Source: Gracilimonas sp.
GTDB lineage: Bacteria; Bacteroidota; Rhodothermia; Balneolales; Balneolaceae
Assembly (NCBI RefSeq): GCF_017641085.1
Contig: NZ_JAEPPI010000001.1
Span: 62,001 to 126,000, forward strand
Reading direction: 5' to 3'
Length of the DNA: 64,000 nt
Below the pieces are notes generated by a model that did not search any database, had not been told where the DNA came from, and saw only the letters and a program-made list of their open reading frames with translations. The translations under genes were made by a program, and so were the position numbers. Shown in pieces: positions 1 through 9,083 of this stretch; the stretch's first letter is position 1, and the number at the start of each line of letters is the position of its first letter.

Positions 1-3000
1 TTGATCTTCAGCATAAAACACAACGGTTCCGCTAGCCGGAATCCATCGGAACTCAGAAGAGAAAGGATGCACAGACCGGATCTCGTTATTCTCGTCCGGT
101 TTATCGTGAATAAAAAACCCTTCCAGAGAAACGGCGTAATCCGCCCGATTGTAGAATTCCACATATTCGGTTTGATCGGGGAGGTTGTCATCTGAATTAG
201 CCAGAGGGTCGAACAGAATTTCGTTAATCACCACGTTGCCTTTGGAAAGAGGCTGAGACACTTCAATTGACAGCTCCCCGGACGCATTCCCCCGGAAATC
301 AGTTGCCTGCCCAAAAGAAATGGTCAAAGGCTCTCCGGTTGGGTAGGCAACATCCCCGATGATGAGGATATTCGCATTTTCTTCATTGTATTCAGTGATG
401 GTGGCGGGCTCATCATTTACAGTTATTGGTCCCGTACCGGAGGAGCGAACAAATTCTGAAAAAGCCACATAGATTTTACCGTCAGTCTGCAGCCTGGCAA
501 AAACAATTTCAGGTGGGGTTTGGTCGGGTTGATAGATCGAACTTTGTGCACCGGCGCTGCTGCCTGATTCAGAAGTGCTGGAAGCCCAGTTGCCGGCATC
601 GTTCGATGCCGATTCAGGATCTTTTCGTTCCAGTGAAACACCGGGTTCATTTCCTCCCCAGGTCTCCTTGTAAAACAAACTGTCAACAATCATCCCGTTT
701 TCGTCTTTGATGACTATGGCATCTTCATCATCATTCAGGGAAGGAAATCCTGAAAGATAAACCACATTTCCATCTGCTTTAGCTTTGGCAAGGGCGCTGC
801 CTGTGGCAAAATCTTCAGAATCGGTAAGCACCACATACTCATTACTTTTGATAATGGTTCCTTCCGGAATAGTGGCGGAACCGGTGGCATCAGAAAAAAT
901 CCAGCCGGTGAGGTTGAAATTATTGGCCGTTCGGTTGTAGAGCTCGATAAACTCTGCTGATTCTGCACTCGCCCTGCGGTATAGGATTTCATTAATAATG
1001 ACATCCCTTCGGGTAACCGGAGAAAAAACCGTGTACTCAAGATCTGCTGAAGCTGAAGTCATGGTGTTTCCGAAAATATCCCGTTGATTCTGAACGGTAA
1101 TGGTGAACGAGTCGCCACTGGATAAAGAAGTGCTCAGGACTAAGGTCACCCTGTCTCCACCATAGTTTGTCACTTCAGCAATCGATAAAGGTGAGGAGAT
1201 GGTATAGTTGAAAATATCTGTGGCTAAAGCAGAATCAATCCGTTCATTAAAAATCAGTCGAACGGAGTCAGCCGAAGCGATAAACGCACTTTCAAGTACA
1301 GGCGCTTCAGTATCCTGTTCAATCTCGTTAGCGAACCCGGGGGTGGCTTTTACTTCGGAAGGAGAGTCGCCCCAGTTTTCTTTATAAATCGACGGGAAAT
1401 CGGGACTTCTGCGCTCCAACGAAACTCCTTCTCCACCCCAGTCGGATGTATAGGTTAAAGAGTCGATCAATTCTCCGGCAGCGTTGCGGATTACAATGGC
1501 ATCGGTGCTATTATTCAATGAAGGAAACCGGCTGCCGAGAATGATAGTTGGCCGGTTCGGGAAAAGTTCGAGAAAGGAACTGTCCGGGGCAAGAATGAGG
1601 TAGGAGTTAAGGGTGAGTTCAAGGCCGGAAGCGGTAATTTCCCTGCGATTTCCCGTATTGTCATTCACCGTCCAGTTACGCAGGTCGTAGTTTTTGTTGG
1701 TTGGATTATACAGTTCAATAAACTCGGTGTAATTTTCTTCCGGTTCATACATAAACTCGTTTATAACTACATCATCCCTTCCGGCTTCGGCCAGATCGAT
1801 AAGGAAAAATTCAGCTACCAAATCCTCGGAGGTATTTCCAAACACGTCCATTTGACTGCCAACCCTGAGCTGATAGGCAGTTCCGGTTTCTGCTCTGGGG
1901 ATTTTAGCCGGGAAAGAAATTATTACCGTGTCAGGTGCAAGGTAGTTAAATGAATCAGGGCTGACTAAATTACCGGTAGTATTTGAAACGGCGGAGAAAT
2001 CGTAATTTTCGGGATTGGTGGCCGGCACCGGCTGCACCCGTTCGTTAAAAATAAGCTGAAGCGTGCTGTCATTTACAACTAACAACGATTGAATTTCGGG
2101 AGGCTCCTCATCTTGCGGGATTTGATTGGGAACCCCGGGTGTGGCTGCCTCTTCAGCAGGAGAAGTACCCCAGTTTTCTTTAAAAGTTGCAGCGAAATCA
2201 AACGACCTTCGTTCAACAGAAGCTTCGTCTCCGCCCCAGCCGGAGGTGTAAGTAAGGGAATCCAGAAGTGTCCCGGATGCGTCTCGGAATACAATGGCAT
2301 CGGTGGAATTATTAAGCGAAGAAAACCGGCTGCCGATGACGAGAGCAGGAATGCCGGGATAAGATTCAAGCAGGGTACTGTCTGGTGTAAGCACCAGGTA
2401 GGAGTTGGGAGGGAAGGTATAGGTGGTATCCGAGATCCGTCGCCTGTTTCCCGTGTTGTCATTAAAGGTCCACTGTTTCAGGTTAAAGGCGCTGTCGGTT
2501 CGGTTCACCAATTCCACGAATTCCGAAAAACCTTCAGCGGGATCGTACATAAATTCACTGATGGCTACTTCTCCCGAATCAGGATGTGCATATTCAATCA
2601 GGAAAAATGAGGAACTCAGGGAAGACGATACATTGCCAAATACATCGGATTGACCGGAGATGTCGAGTTGATAGTTGGTGCCGGAAGGGTCACTCTCCAA
2701 AACGTTATCAAACTGAAGCAATACCGTATCCGGTGGAAAGAGTGTGGCTGATTGAATACCCGGGATGGCTCCGGTAAAGGAAGATTCGGCAGAGAGATCG
2801 TAGTTATCTGTTGCTGTAGCTGCTTGTGGACTGATTCTCTCTGAGTAGATTACACGGATGGCATCCTCAGCAGTAAGGGAAACATCGGTTATTTGTGGAG
2901 GGGATGAATCTGCGGGGATTTCATTTTCCCGGCCGGGGGTCGCCAGGTTCTCAGAAGGGGAGTTTCCCCAGTTTTCCCGGTAAATTCCGGTTACCGTTTC

Positions 3001-5100
3001 TGTTCTTCTTTCCAGGGAGATTTCCTCACCACCCCAATTGTCTTCATAACTCAGAGAGTCAATAACCAGTCCATTTTGGTTTTTGATGACGATGGCATCG
3101 GAGCTGTTATTCAGGGATGAAAAACGACTTCCCATATCAATGAGCGAAATGTTTGGAAAGGAAACGGCTAAAAGACTATCAGGAGCGAGGACAACATATT
3201 TGCCAGCGGGAAGAACAAAGCTGTTTGTGGTGAGTACTTCATCATCGCCGGTATTGTCACTGAAGGTCCAGTTTTGGAGGTTGAATGAACTGTCCGAATG
3301 GTTGTAAAGCTCCACAAACTCCGAAAATCCGTCACCGGGATCATACATAAATTCATTAATCACCACCTGATTGGGCTCGGCTGAAAAAATCACATAGTAA
3401 TTGAAGTCCGTTTCACGATCAGCACTATTCCCAAAAATATCGGTGAGGTTGCTGACCGCTAATGTCCAGCTGCCATCGTATTCCTGAAGTTCGGTATCCA
3501 GCAAAATACGTAACGAATCCGGTGCTATTTGCTGAATGGATGATATTCCGGGTATGGGTGGTGTTAATGCATCTGCCTCAGGGTTTTGGCTTATGGAATA
3601 GTTGTTGAGGTCCTGCGCTGAGGAAGCTTCTGCCCGTTCAGAAATGACCAAAAGCAAAGTCTGACTGTCTTCCACTTCCAGAGATGAAATGAAAGGCGGT
3701 TTGTTATCGGGCTGAACCTGGTTGGGAAATCCCGGCGTTCCGAAATCTGCGCTCGGGCTGTCTCCCCAGTTCTCTTTATAAACAGAGGAAACCGTTGAGC
3801 TTCTGCGTTCCAGTGCCACATCTTCCCCTCCCCAGTCATCATCATATTCCAGGGAATCGATAAGGCCGCCGGATTCATCAAAAAGTCGAATTTGGTCTCC
3901 GCCATTATTGAAGGCCGGGAGAGAAGCCTGAAGATATACCGCTTCGCCATAGTATGTATTTAAGGCGGAAGTATCGGATGAGATGACTACAAAGCTATCG
4001 GGCAGGAGGGTGAAATTTGAAAAAGAAATGGTACTGAGTGAGTTATTATCTCCAAGCTGCCAGTTCCTCAGATTTAAAAATCGGGAAGAAGTATTTCGAA
4101 GTTCCACATATTCGGCTGTGCCCGGCGGCGGGTCTTTCATGAACTCATTGACGATTACATCCCCGGTTTGGTAACCATCATACACAAAAAACGAGAAGGT
4201 GGTATCGGCTAAGGTGGTTTCATTGGCGCTGTCATCAATACCGGAAATAGTAAGGGAATTTGGTCCGGTGGAGATGGCCGAAGAAAACGTAATACGTGCG
4301 GTATCGCCACTTTGATGACTCACAGATTGAGGAGTTAATTCGCCGGGATTCAAAATAAAATCAGAGGTTTGGACGGAGGAAAAATCAATATCCCTGGAAA
4401 AGATGATATCAACTTCAGTATCACTGACCAAAGAAACGGAAGTAACTTCAACAGGGGGAATGTCAATTTTGAAGTCGTAGTAAAACAGGTTAGAACGGGT
4501 AGAAGAATATGTGTTCTTAAATCCGAAATAAGAGGTGGAAGTATAGGTGTTGTCGGCTCCGGTATCTTCCACGGAAAGCACGCCTGCATAGCCTTCAGCA
4601 ACTTCGAGCGTCCAGTTTCCGGAAGCATTGCGGGTTACTTTTACACGATAATCTCCGCCGGAGCTGATATCGGTAGTTCCGGTCAGCACTTCCGCTGATT
4701 CGCTGCCATTGCTGATTCTGAATAGCCGGAATACATCTCCACTGCCATTTTCGCCACCCCTTAGTTTGTATCCGTTCAGAGAAGATGTCAGGTCCTGATT
4801 GTCGCTCATCAGGTAGATCTCGGCTTTGTTACCGTTTGATGGGCTAAATCCGTCTAAACGAACGAAAAACTCCCAGAAGCCGATGGTATTGGTGGAAGGT
4901 ATGCTCAGGTAAGAAATGCCGGCACCGGATACATTTTGCTGTAGCAGGATGTTTTCGTTTTCTTCTGTGAAGATGAAATTCCCCGTATCACCAGACCAGT
5001 CAGAGATATCCTGATCGGAAAAGTCATCCTCAAAATTTGCCGACTGCCCCAAAATGATGCAGGGCAATCCCCACAATATCATAAAAAAAAGTACCCTCAT
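1..5100 (-). CDS. Giant secreted lamin-tail-domain (LTD) repeat protein, 3' end outside window
   Basis: I read this frame codon by codon on the minus strand from ATG at 5100 to base 1: 1700 codons without a stop, so the protein runs off the window. Residues 1-19 are a signal peptide (hydrophobic stretch ending LGQ). About 25-215 looks like a jelly-roll/LamG-like domain (FEDDFSDQDISDWSG start). After it, Ig-like Big_5/SbsA-type domains (pattern 'ISSLEV...F.ERI') alternate with six LTD modules starting near residues 310, 577, 843, 1105, 1364 and 1620, each opening like VVINEFMYDP and carrying FVELYN, SLNN..DAI and LERR. The unit is about 265 residues. LTDs in secreted bacterial proteins are thought to bind surfaces or DNA, or to anchor nucleases; no catalytic domain is visible here. 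By analogy with the other giants in the window a type IX sorting tail is expected beyond base 1, which is inference. Family certain, role unknown. Confidence 0.9.
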   Translation of the reverse strand, partial: MRVLFFMILWGLPCIILGQSANFEDDFSDQDISDWSGDTGNFIFTEENENILLQQNVSGAGISYLSIPSTNTIGFWEFFVRLDGFSPSNGNKAEIYLMSDNQDLTSSLNGYKLRGGENGSGDVFRLFRISNGSESAEVLTGTTDISSGGDYRVKVTRNASGNWTLEVAEGYAGVLSVEDTGADNTYTSTSYFGFKNTYSSTRSNLFYYDFKIDIPPVEVTSVSLVSDTEVDIIFSRDIDFSSVQTSDFILNPGELTPQSVSHQSGDTARITFSSAISTGPNSLTISGIDDSANETTLADTTFSFFVYDGYQTGDVIVNEFMKDPPPGTAEYVELRNTSSRFLNLRNWQLGDNNSLSTISFSNFTLLPDSFVVISSDTSALNTYYGEAVYLQASLPAFNNGGDQIRLFDESGGLIDSLEYDDDWGGEDVALERRSSTVSSVYKENWGDSPSADFGTPGFPNQVQPDNKPPFISSLEVEDSQTLLLVISERAEASSAQDLNNYSISQNPEADALTPPIPGISSIQQIAPDSLRILLDTELQEYDGSWTLAVSNLTDIFGNSADRETDFNYYVIFSAEPNQVVINEFMYDPGDGFSEFVELYNHSDSSFNLQNWTFSDNTGDDEVLTTNSFVLPAGKYVVLAPDSLLAVSFPNISLIDMGSRFSSLNNSSDAIVIKNQNGLVIDSLSYEDNWGGEEISLERRTETVTGIYRENWGNSPSENLATPGRENEIPADSSPPQITDVSLTAEDAIRVIYSERISPQAATATDNYDLSAESSFTGAIPGIQSATLFPPDTVLLQFDNVLESDPSGTNYQLDISGQSDVFGNVSSSLSSSFFLIEYAHPDSGEVAISEFMYDPAEGFSEFVELVNRTDSAFNLKQWTFNDNTGNRRRISDTTYTFPPNSYLVLTPDSTLLESYPGIPALVIGSRFSSLNNSTDAIVFRDASGTLLDSLTYTSGWGGDEASVERRSFDFAATFKENWGTSPAEEAATPGVPNQIPQDEEPPEIQSLLVVNDSTLQLIFNERVQPVPATNPENYDFSAVSNTTGNLVSPDSFNYLAPDTVIISFPAKIPRAETGTAYQLRVGSQMDVFGNTSEDLVAEFFLIDLAEAGRDDVVINEFMYEPEENYTEFIELYNPTNKNYDLRNWTVNDNTGNRREITASGLELTLNSYLILAPDSSFLELFPNRPTIILGSRFPSLNNSTDAIVIRNAAGELIDSLTYTSDWGGEGVSLERRSPDFPSIYKENWGDSPSEVKATPGFANEIEQDTEAPVLESAFIASADSVRLIFNERIDSALATDIFNYTISSPLSIAEVTNYGGDRVTLVLSTSLSSGDSFTITVQNQRDIFGNTMTSASADLEYTVFSPVTRRDVIINEILYRRASAESAEFIELYNRTANNFNLTGWIFSDATGSATIPEGTIIKSNEYVVLTDSEDFATGSALAKAKADGNVVYLSGFPSLNDDEDAIVIKDENGMIVDSLFYKETWGGNEPGVSLERKDPESASNDAGNWASSTSESGSSAGAQSSIYQPDQTPPEIVFARLQTDGKIYVAFSEFVRSSGTGPITVNDEPATITEYNEENANILIIGDVAYPTGEPLTISFGQATDFRGNASGELSIEVSQPLSKGNVVINEILFDPLANSDDNLPDQTEYVEFYNRADYAVSLEGFFIHDKPDENNEIRSVHPFSSEFRWIPASGTVVFYAEDQ

Positions 5101-5167
5101 GCTCCCGAATATTTGTTTAGCCAATTAAAACAATTGTTTAATGACTTGCAGGAAAAAATATCCCGGT

Positions 5168-5205
5168 AAAAAAAAGAGGGTAAAAGGATGTTCCACCTTT
5201 TACCC
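5168..5205 (-). terminator. Intrinsic terminator in the leader of the LTD gene
   Basis: On the minus strand a perfect 10-bp stem (GGGTAAAAGG, 5178-5187, against its complement 5196-5205, 8-nt loop) is followed by TC and eight T. It points toward the LTD gene and lies 68 bp upstream of its ATG at 5100. No minus-strand gene lies immediately upstream, so it either ends a short untranslated transcript or acts as an attenuator. A second hairpin (9-bp stem, 5217-5225 with 5232-5240) sits just before it. Confidence 0.7.
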
Positions 5206-5370
5206 CTGGAAGGACATTGAGAATGTTGTGTCATTCTCAAGGCAATGATTAGTTTTCTCTTTTGTTAGCTGTTTAGTTAGAGCGATGAAACGCGCACTCC
5301 TTACAGATTTTTTGTACTTTTTTAGAAGTTTTTTCAAACACACCTAAATCATTAAAAATCAGTAACGCAT

Positions 5371-5748
5371 ATGCGAAGTCTTCCTTTTTCTATCGAAAAT
5401 TTAAACGGCGGATTCATGAAAGTGGAGGGAATTCTGCGCGTAGAAGGAGAGAATCTGGTGTTTGAATTCCAGAAAAAAGACGCTGTGGTTGAGGCCTATC
5501 AGTCTGAACTTCGGACTGAAACCATACCGCTATCGGAGCTGGATATGCTGGAGTATAAAAAGGGATGGTTTAGCGGGAAGCTGATTTTGCATGGCAAAAG
5601 GGCATCGTCTTTTGGGGATTTGCCGGGTAAGGAATTAACTGAACGTGTATTAAAAGTGAAACGGAAGCACCGAAATGTAGCAGCCAGCATCTCATCCAAT
5701 CTGAACCTGAAGCTTTCCGAACAAAAACTAAACGAGCTGGAAGATTAA
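5371..5748 (+). CDS. Hypothetical protein, small beta-rich paralogue 1
   Basis: A 125-residue cytoplasmic protein with no signal peptide or membrane segment. Alternating hydrophobic strands (KVEGILRVEGENLVFEFQ, LDMLEYKKGWFSGKLILHG) followed by a C-terminal helix (LNLKLSEQKLNELED) resemble a small PH-like beta barrel capped by a helix; that fold is a guess from the pattern. It is paralogous to the next gene: both share 'EGIL/KGIL ... YKKG ... G.LI' and end 'LNL.lSe.rL.ele'. The two are three bases apart and clearly co-transcribed. The ATG at 5371 is the first in frame; no good Shine-Dalgarno is visible. Function not recognised. Confidence 0.75.
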   Translation: MRSLPFSIENLNGGFMKVEGILRVEGENLVFEFQKKDAVVEAYQSELRTETIPLSELDMLEYKKGWFSGKLILHGKRASSFGDLPGKELTERVLKVKRKHRNVAASISSNLNLKLSEQKLNELED

Positions 5749-5751
5749 ACC

Positions 5752-6147
5752 ATGAGCATTCCTTTTAACTATTCGATGTATGAAACCGAAGATGTAAAAG
5801 TGGAGGTTAAGGAGGTAAAGGGAATTCTGAGCTTCCTGGATGGAGAATTGCTATTTGAATACAAAGTGTATGATATGATGGGGAACGGATTGAGTAACCT
5901 GAGCAAGTTTTCCATACAGCTCGACCACATCAAAAAGATACAGTACAAGAAAGGGCTCCTGTTTTTTACCGGAGGCAAATTGATTATCGAAGCCAACCAA
6001 TGGGCATTTTTTGAACCATTGCCGGGTAGTGAGCAGGGAAAGATTAAATTGAATATCAAACGAAACGATAAGAACGAGGCAATCCGGTTTTCAACCAAAT
6101 TAAACCTGTATATGTCGCAGAAACGCCTTGGGGATATGGAAGAATAA
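5752..6147 (+). CDS. Hypothetical protein, small beta-rich paralogue 2
   Basis: A 131-residue cytoplasmic protein, tandem paralogue of the preceding gene (shared elements: VKEVKGILSFLDGELLFEYK, IKKIQYKKGLLFFTGGKLII and a C-terminal LNLYMSQKRLGDMEE-like helix). It starts three bases after the upstream stop codon, so translation is probably coupled. Strand-strand-helix alternation again suggests a PH-like domain, which I infer only from the pattern. The gene is followed by a hairpin at 6167-6200 that separates it from the convergent asd gene. Function not recognised; a tandem pair of equal size suggests a heterodimer or a recent duplication. Confidence 0.75.
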   Translation: MSIPFNYSMYETEDVKVEVKEVKGILSFLDGELLFEYKVYDMMGNGLSNLSKFSIQLDHIKKIQYKKGLLFFTGGKLIIEANQWAFFEPLPGSEQGKIKLNIKRNDKNEAIRFSTKLNLYMSQKRLGDMEE

Positions 6148-6166
6148 TTCAGTTTGCCCCAATCAA

Positions 6167-6200
6167 ATCATAGAGACACAAGATTTTCTGTCTCTACGAT
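6167..6200. terminator. Hairpin between convergent genes, GTAGAGAC-type repeat
   Basis: Arms 6167-6178 and 6189-6200 pair over 12 bp with one mismatch around a 10-nt loop; the stem contains TAGAGACA/TGTCTCTA. It lies between the convergent hypothetical gene and asd, so it probably serves as a bidirectional terminator. The sequence resembles the GTAGAGAC...GTCTCTAC repeats that I know from Bacteroidota intergenic regions. Confidence 0.5.
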
Positions 6201-6222
6201 GGTTTTCAAGGGCAAAATTATT

Positions 6223-7275
6223 CTATTTCAGGAATCCTTTTTTAGTCAGCAATTCCGCATTTAAAATGGCACCGCCGGCTGCACCCCGAATGGTGTTGTG
6301 AGCCATAGCCACAAAGCTGACATCAAATACTTCGGCTTTTCTCAATCGCCCTAAATGCAGCTGCATCCCATTCTCCCAATCTGCATGGAGGCGGGGTTGT
6401 GGGTAATATTCATTGTCGTGAAGGTTATAGAGTGCTTTCGGTGAGAAAGGCAGATCCAATTCGGAAACAGGATTCTGGTAGTTTTGGTAGGCTTTTTTCA
6501 GCTCGTCCAAATCAGTCGGAGGGTTTTCCAGCTTCACGGTAGCTGAAATCATATGTCCGTTGATAGACGGAACACGGGTTGCTGTCGCCTGAACCTTAAA
6601 TTCGGGAAGGTTAAGGGATTCGCCGGACAAAGTACTCAGTAATTTTCGTGTTTCAGGTCCAACCTTAGGCTCTTCTCCGGAAATAAAAGGAACCACGTTA
6701 CCAAGAATATCCAGGCTGGCCACACCGGGATATCCGGCTCCTGAAACTGCCTGCATGGTTGTAAGGATAAGGGCTTCAATTCCAAATGAATCAAACAATG
6801 GTTTTAGCGCCAGCGATAACGGCACGGCCACACAATTCGGGTTGGTCACAATCCAGCCCTTCCCATCTTTACTGAACGACTGTGTTTTAATAAGGTCGGT
6901 ATGATCCGGGTTGATTTCCGGTATCAGCAGCGGAACCGTGGGGTCCTGCCGGTAGTTTTTTGCATTGGAAATGACCGGAATCCCGGCTTCCGCAAAAGCT
7001 TTTTCGATATCACCGGCAACGGATGAATCCAGCCCGGAAAACACAAAATCCATGTTACTAAATTCGCCGGGTTCACAATTTTTGACAACGGTGTCCATGA
7101 TATGCTCGGGCAACACCACATCTTCAATCCAGTTGGCAGCATCTTTATACTTTTTTCCGGCCGAACGTTCTGAAGCTCCAAGGGCTTCGATTTCAAACCA
7201 GGGGTGCCCCTGAAGCAAGCGAATAAATTTTTGGCCAACAGCGCCTGTAGCGCCCAGAATTCCAACTTTCATCAT
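6223..7275 (-). CDS. asd: Aspartate-semialdehyde dehydrogenase
   Basis: Reduces aspartyl-4-phosphate to aspartate semialdehyde with NADPH, the branch step toward lysine/diaminopimelate, threonine and methionine. At 350 residues it fits the family. The N-terminal Rossmann motif GILGATGAVGQ (residues 5-15) binds NADP. The catalytic cysteine is C148 in VTNPNCVAVPL, and the general-base histidine is probably H241 in SINGHMISATV. The NPNC context and overall layout are those of the archaeal/fungal-type branch rather than the E. coli type. It starts with ATG-ATG; either could be used. It stands alone on the minus strand and converges on the small paralogue pair. Confidence 0.93.
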   Translation of the reverse strand: MMKVGILGATGAVGQKFIRLLQGHPWFEIEALGASERSAGKKYKDAANWIEDVVLPEHIMDTVVKNCEPGEFSNMDFVFSGLDSSVAGDIEKAFAEAGIPVISNAKNYRQDPTVPLLIPEINPDHTDLIKTQSFSKDGKGWIVTNPNCVAVPLSLALKPLFDSFGIEALILTTMQAVSGAGYPGVASLDILGNVVPFISGEEPKVGPETRKLLSTLSGESLNLPEFKVQATATRVPSINGHMISATVKLENPPTDLDELKKAYQNYQNPVSELDLPFSPKALYNLHDNEYYPQPRLHADWENGMQLHLGRLRKAEVFDVSFVAMAHNTIRGAAGGAILNAELLTKKGFLK

Positions 7276-7507
7276 GATTGTTGAGTGAGTGGTTAAATCA
7301 AAATTTTGTGAGCCTTAAAAATAAACATTCTTCACCCTTTATGTGATAGTTTTATTGAAGGTTTTTTTGATTGACATAGGCAGGTAAGAAGGAGTGTATG
7401 TTGTTAAACTGGTCAGTAATAGAACGCGGATGAAACAGGTAGGGCAAATATTCGCGGACTATTAATAGGATATCAGCTATTCTTCATTCATAAACAACAT
7501 TGTCGTC

Positions 7508-7528
7508 ATTCCGGCCCTGAGCCGGAAT
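7508..7528. repeat. REP-like palindrome ATTCCGG..CCGGAAT, copy 1
   Basis: ATTCCGGC-CCTGA-GCCGGAAT, an 8-bp stem with a 5-nt loop, flanked by GTC on the left and CTGAA on the right. The same palindrome with the same flanks occurs at 39898-39918. Confidence 0.65.
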
Positions 7529-7669
7529 CTGAAATAGCCCCGATATTTTGTTGAAACATGATTGGATTTTATCAGCGAACATCAGCCCTATCCACTCATC
7601 CGTGTTCTATAAAGAAGAGACTTGAACCCTGATTTACAGGATAAAGGGAATACAATGATGAATTAACCG

Positions 7670-7706
7670 TTCAACGCTCAATGTTGAATGTTCCTTGTTC
7701 GGTGTT
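7670..7706 (-). repeat. Dispersed GAACAAGGAACA intergenic repeat, solo copy 1
   Basis: Minus strand reads AACACCGAACAAGGAACATT then a CAACATTGA-type arm. It is related to the copies at 44834-44866, 49436-49469 and 49866-49895. It abuts the MFS gene, and the TTG at 7695 lies inside it. Confidence 0.65.
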
Positions 7707-7718
7707 ATCTTTGGAGCC

Positions 7719-8981
7719 ATGAAATTCATATATGAAACGCTCGAAGCTAAATCTCCCAAATTCTATGCCTGGCTGGTGTTGGGGTTACTATCCCTTATCT
7801 ATATCTCCAGCTTTGTGGACCGGCAGATTGTGGCCGTGTTGGGAACGGCCATCCGTGATGACCTTGGCTTCAGCAATACGCAAATCGGGGTGTTGTACGG
7901 GCCGGCTTTTTCCCTGATTTATGCCATCTGCGGAATATTCATGGGATGGTTTGCCGATCAGTTTTCCCGTAAGCGAATTATCCTGACAGGTTTATTAATT
8001 TGGAGCCTGATGACGGTGGCCAGCGGATTTGCCAGCTCGTTCCTTTTTCTGGTTACGGCCCGGTTTTTTGTAGGGGTAAGTCAGTCGGCATTGAGTCCGG
8101 CGGTATATTCGTTGCTGGCCGATTACTTTCCGCCCGAAAAAAGGGCAAGGGTATTCTCATTATATGCATCCGGGATATTTGTAGGGGTAGGACTTTCATT
8201 TCTGATTGGCGGTTCTTTTGCTGAACTCTACGACTGGCGGATAGCCATGAAAACTGTAGGCTGGCCGGGACTGGTTTTAGTAGTCATTGGCTTTTTGTTA
8301 ATTCGTGAGCCGAAACGCAATTCAGGCAAAAGTGAGTGCTCGGCAATGCAATTCTTCAGCGTGCTGAAATTCATTCTCCAAAAGAAAACGGTGCGTTATC
8401 ATCTGGCGGGTTTTTCCCTTCTGGCCCTCAGCGGATACACCATTCTCGCTTTTATCGGGACGGTGCTTAACGACACTTTTGAAATGCCTTCGCTAATTTC
8501 TCAATACGGCTGGTTTATGTTTGCAACCGGGGTTAGTGTAAATGCATCCGGCTGGCTGGCTGATTACTTTGCTAAAAAATGGGGAGCTGAAAAGCGTTTT
8601 GTGATGGGAATCGTAGCAGCCCTGGGTGGACTCCCATTATATTATTTCGGGTTGATGGCCGAGTCGGCTTTGACGGCATTCTTACTGGTGGGATTCGCCA
8701 ACGTCGTATCCTCTTCCTATAACGGAGTGGCCGCTGCGCTCATCCAATATTTTGTAAAATCCGATATGCGCGGGATGGCCGGCGCGGTGTATTTGTTTGT
8801 GGTGAGCATCGTGGGTTTTGGAATTGGTCCTCCCGTAACCGGCTGGATGATCGATCATATTTTTACCGGTGTTTACGGACCCTCGAAAGCACTGCTGTTG
8901 GTATTTACCGTTTGCGGGCTTTTAGCCACCTATTGCTTTATACAGGCTATGAAGAGCTACGCAAAAGATGTGTTGGAATAA
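7719..8981 (+). CDS. Major facilitator superfamily transporter (spinster-like)
   Basis: A 420-residue inner-membrane transporter with about 12 hydrophobic segments. The N-terminal signature (YISSFVDRQIVAVLG, then MGWFADQFSRKRII between TM2 and TM3) and the second-half repeat (WLADYFAKKWGAEKR) are typical of MFS members annotated as spinster-like or sugar-phosphate/organic-anion transporters; the substrate cannot be read from sequence. I start it at ATG 7719, because the only in-frame upstream start is a TTG at 7695 that lies inside a dispersed intergenic repeat. It stands alone between asd and the sensor kinase gene. Confidence 0.88.
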   Translation: MKFIYETLEAKSPKFYAWLVLGLLSLIYISSFVDRQIVAVLGTAIRDDLGFSNTQIGVLYGPAFSLIYAICGIFMGWFADQFSRKRIILTGLLIWSLMTVASGFASSFLFLVTARFFVGVSQSALSPAVYSLLADYFPPEKRARVFSLYASGIFVGVGLSFLIGGSFAELYDWRIAMKTVGWPGLVLVVIGFLLIREPKRNSGKSECSAMQFFSVLKFILQKKTVRYHLAGFSLLALSGYTILAFIGTVLNDTFEMPSLISQYGWFMFATGVSVNASGWLADYFAKKWGAEKRFVMGIVAALGGLPLYYFGLMAESALTAFLLVGFANVVSSSYNGVAAALIQYFVKSDMRGMAGAVYLFVVSIVGFGIGPPVTGWMIDHIFTGVYGPSKALLLVFTVCGLLATYCFIQAMKSYAKDVLE

Positions 8982-9035
8982 GCGATTATGGTTTTGTATG
9001 GGAGTATTAAATTTAGCCAATGATAACGGTTATTA

Positions 9036-9066
9036 TTTGTATTTCATCCCCTCCTGTGTATTTTTG
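9036..9066 (+). promoter_or_regulatory. Bacteroidota-type promoter of the sensor kinase gene
   Basis: TTTG at 9036-9039, 19 bases, then TATTTTTG at 9059-9066. This fits the Bacteroidota -33 TTTG / -7 TAnnTTTG consensus with normal spacing. It would give a very short leader before the ATG at 9084. Confidence 0.5.
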
Positions 9067-9083
9067 CGGCCCATAATTGATGT

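Larger units (their letters stand above)
7276..7718. other. Intergenic region between asd and the MFS gene
   Basis: 443 bp between divergent genes, so it should hold both promoters; I could not place a convincing -33/-7 pair. It contains two short dispersed repeats, listed separately (7508-7528 and 7670-7706). No reading frame with coding character is seen. Confidence 0.6.

Noticed and set aside
423-4698. Several 60-170-codon frames on both strands in the first 5 kb
   Set aside because: All are shadows of the single open minus-strand LTD frame, which has continuous domain homology.
7695-7718. TTG start adding eight residues to the MFS transporter
   Set aside because: It lies inside a dispersed repeat, and the added residues are not part of a transporter N-terminus.
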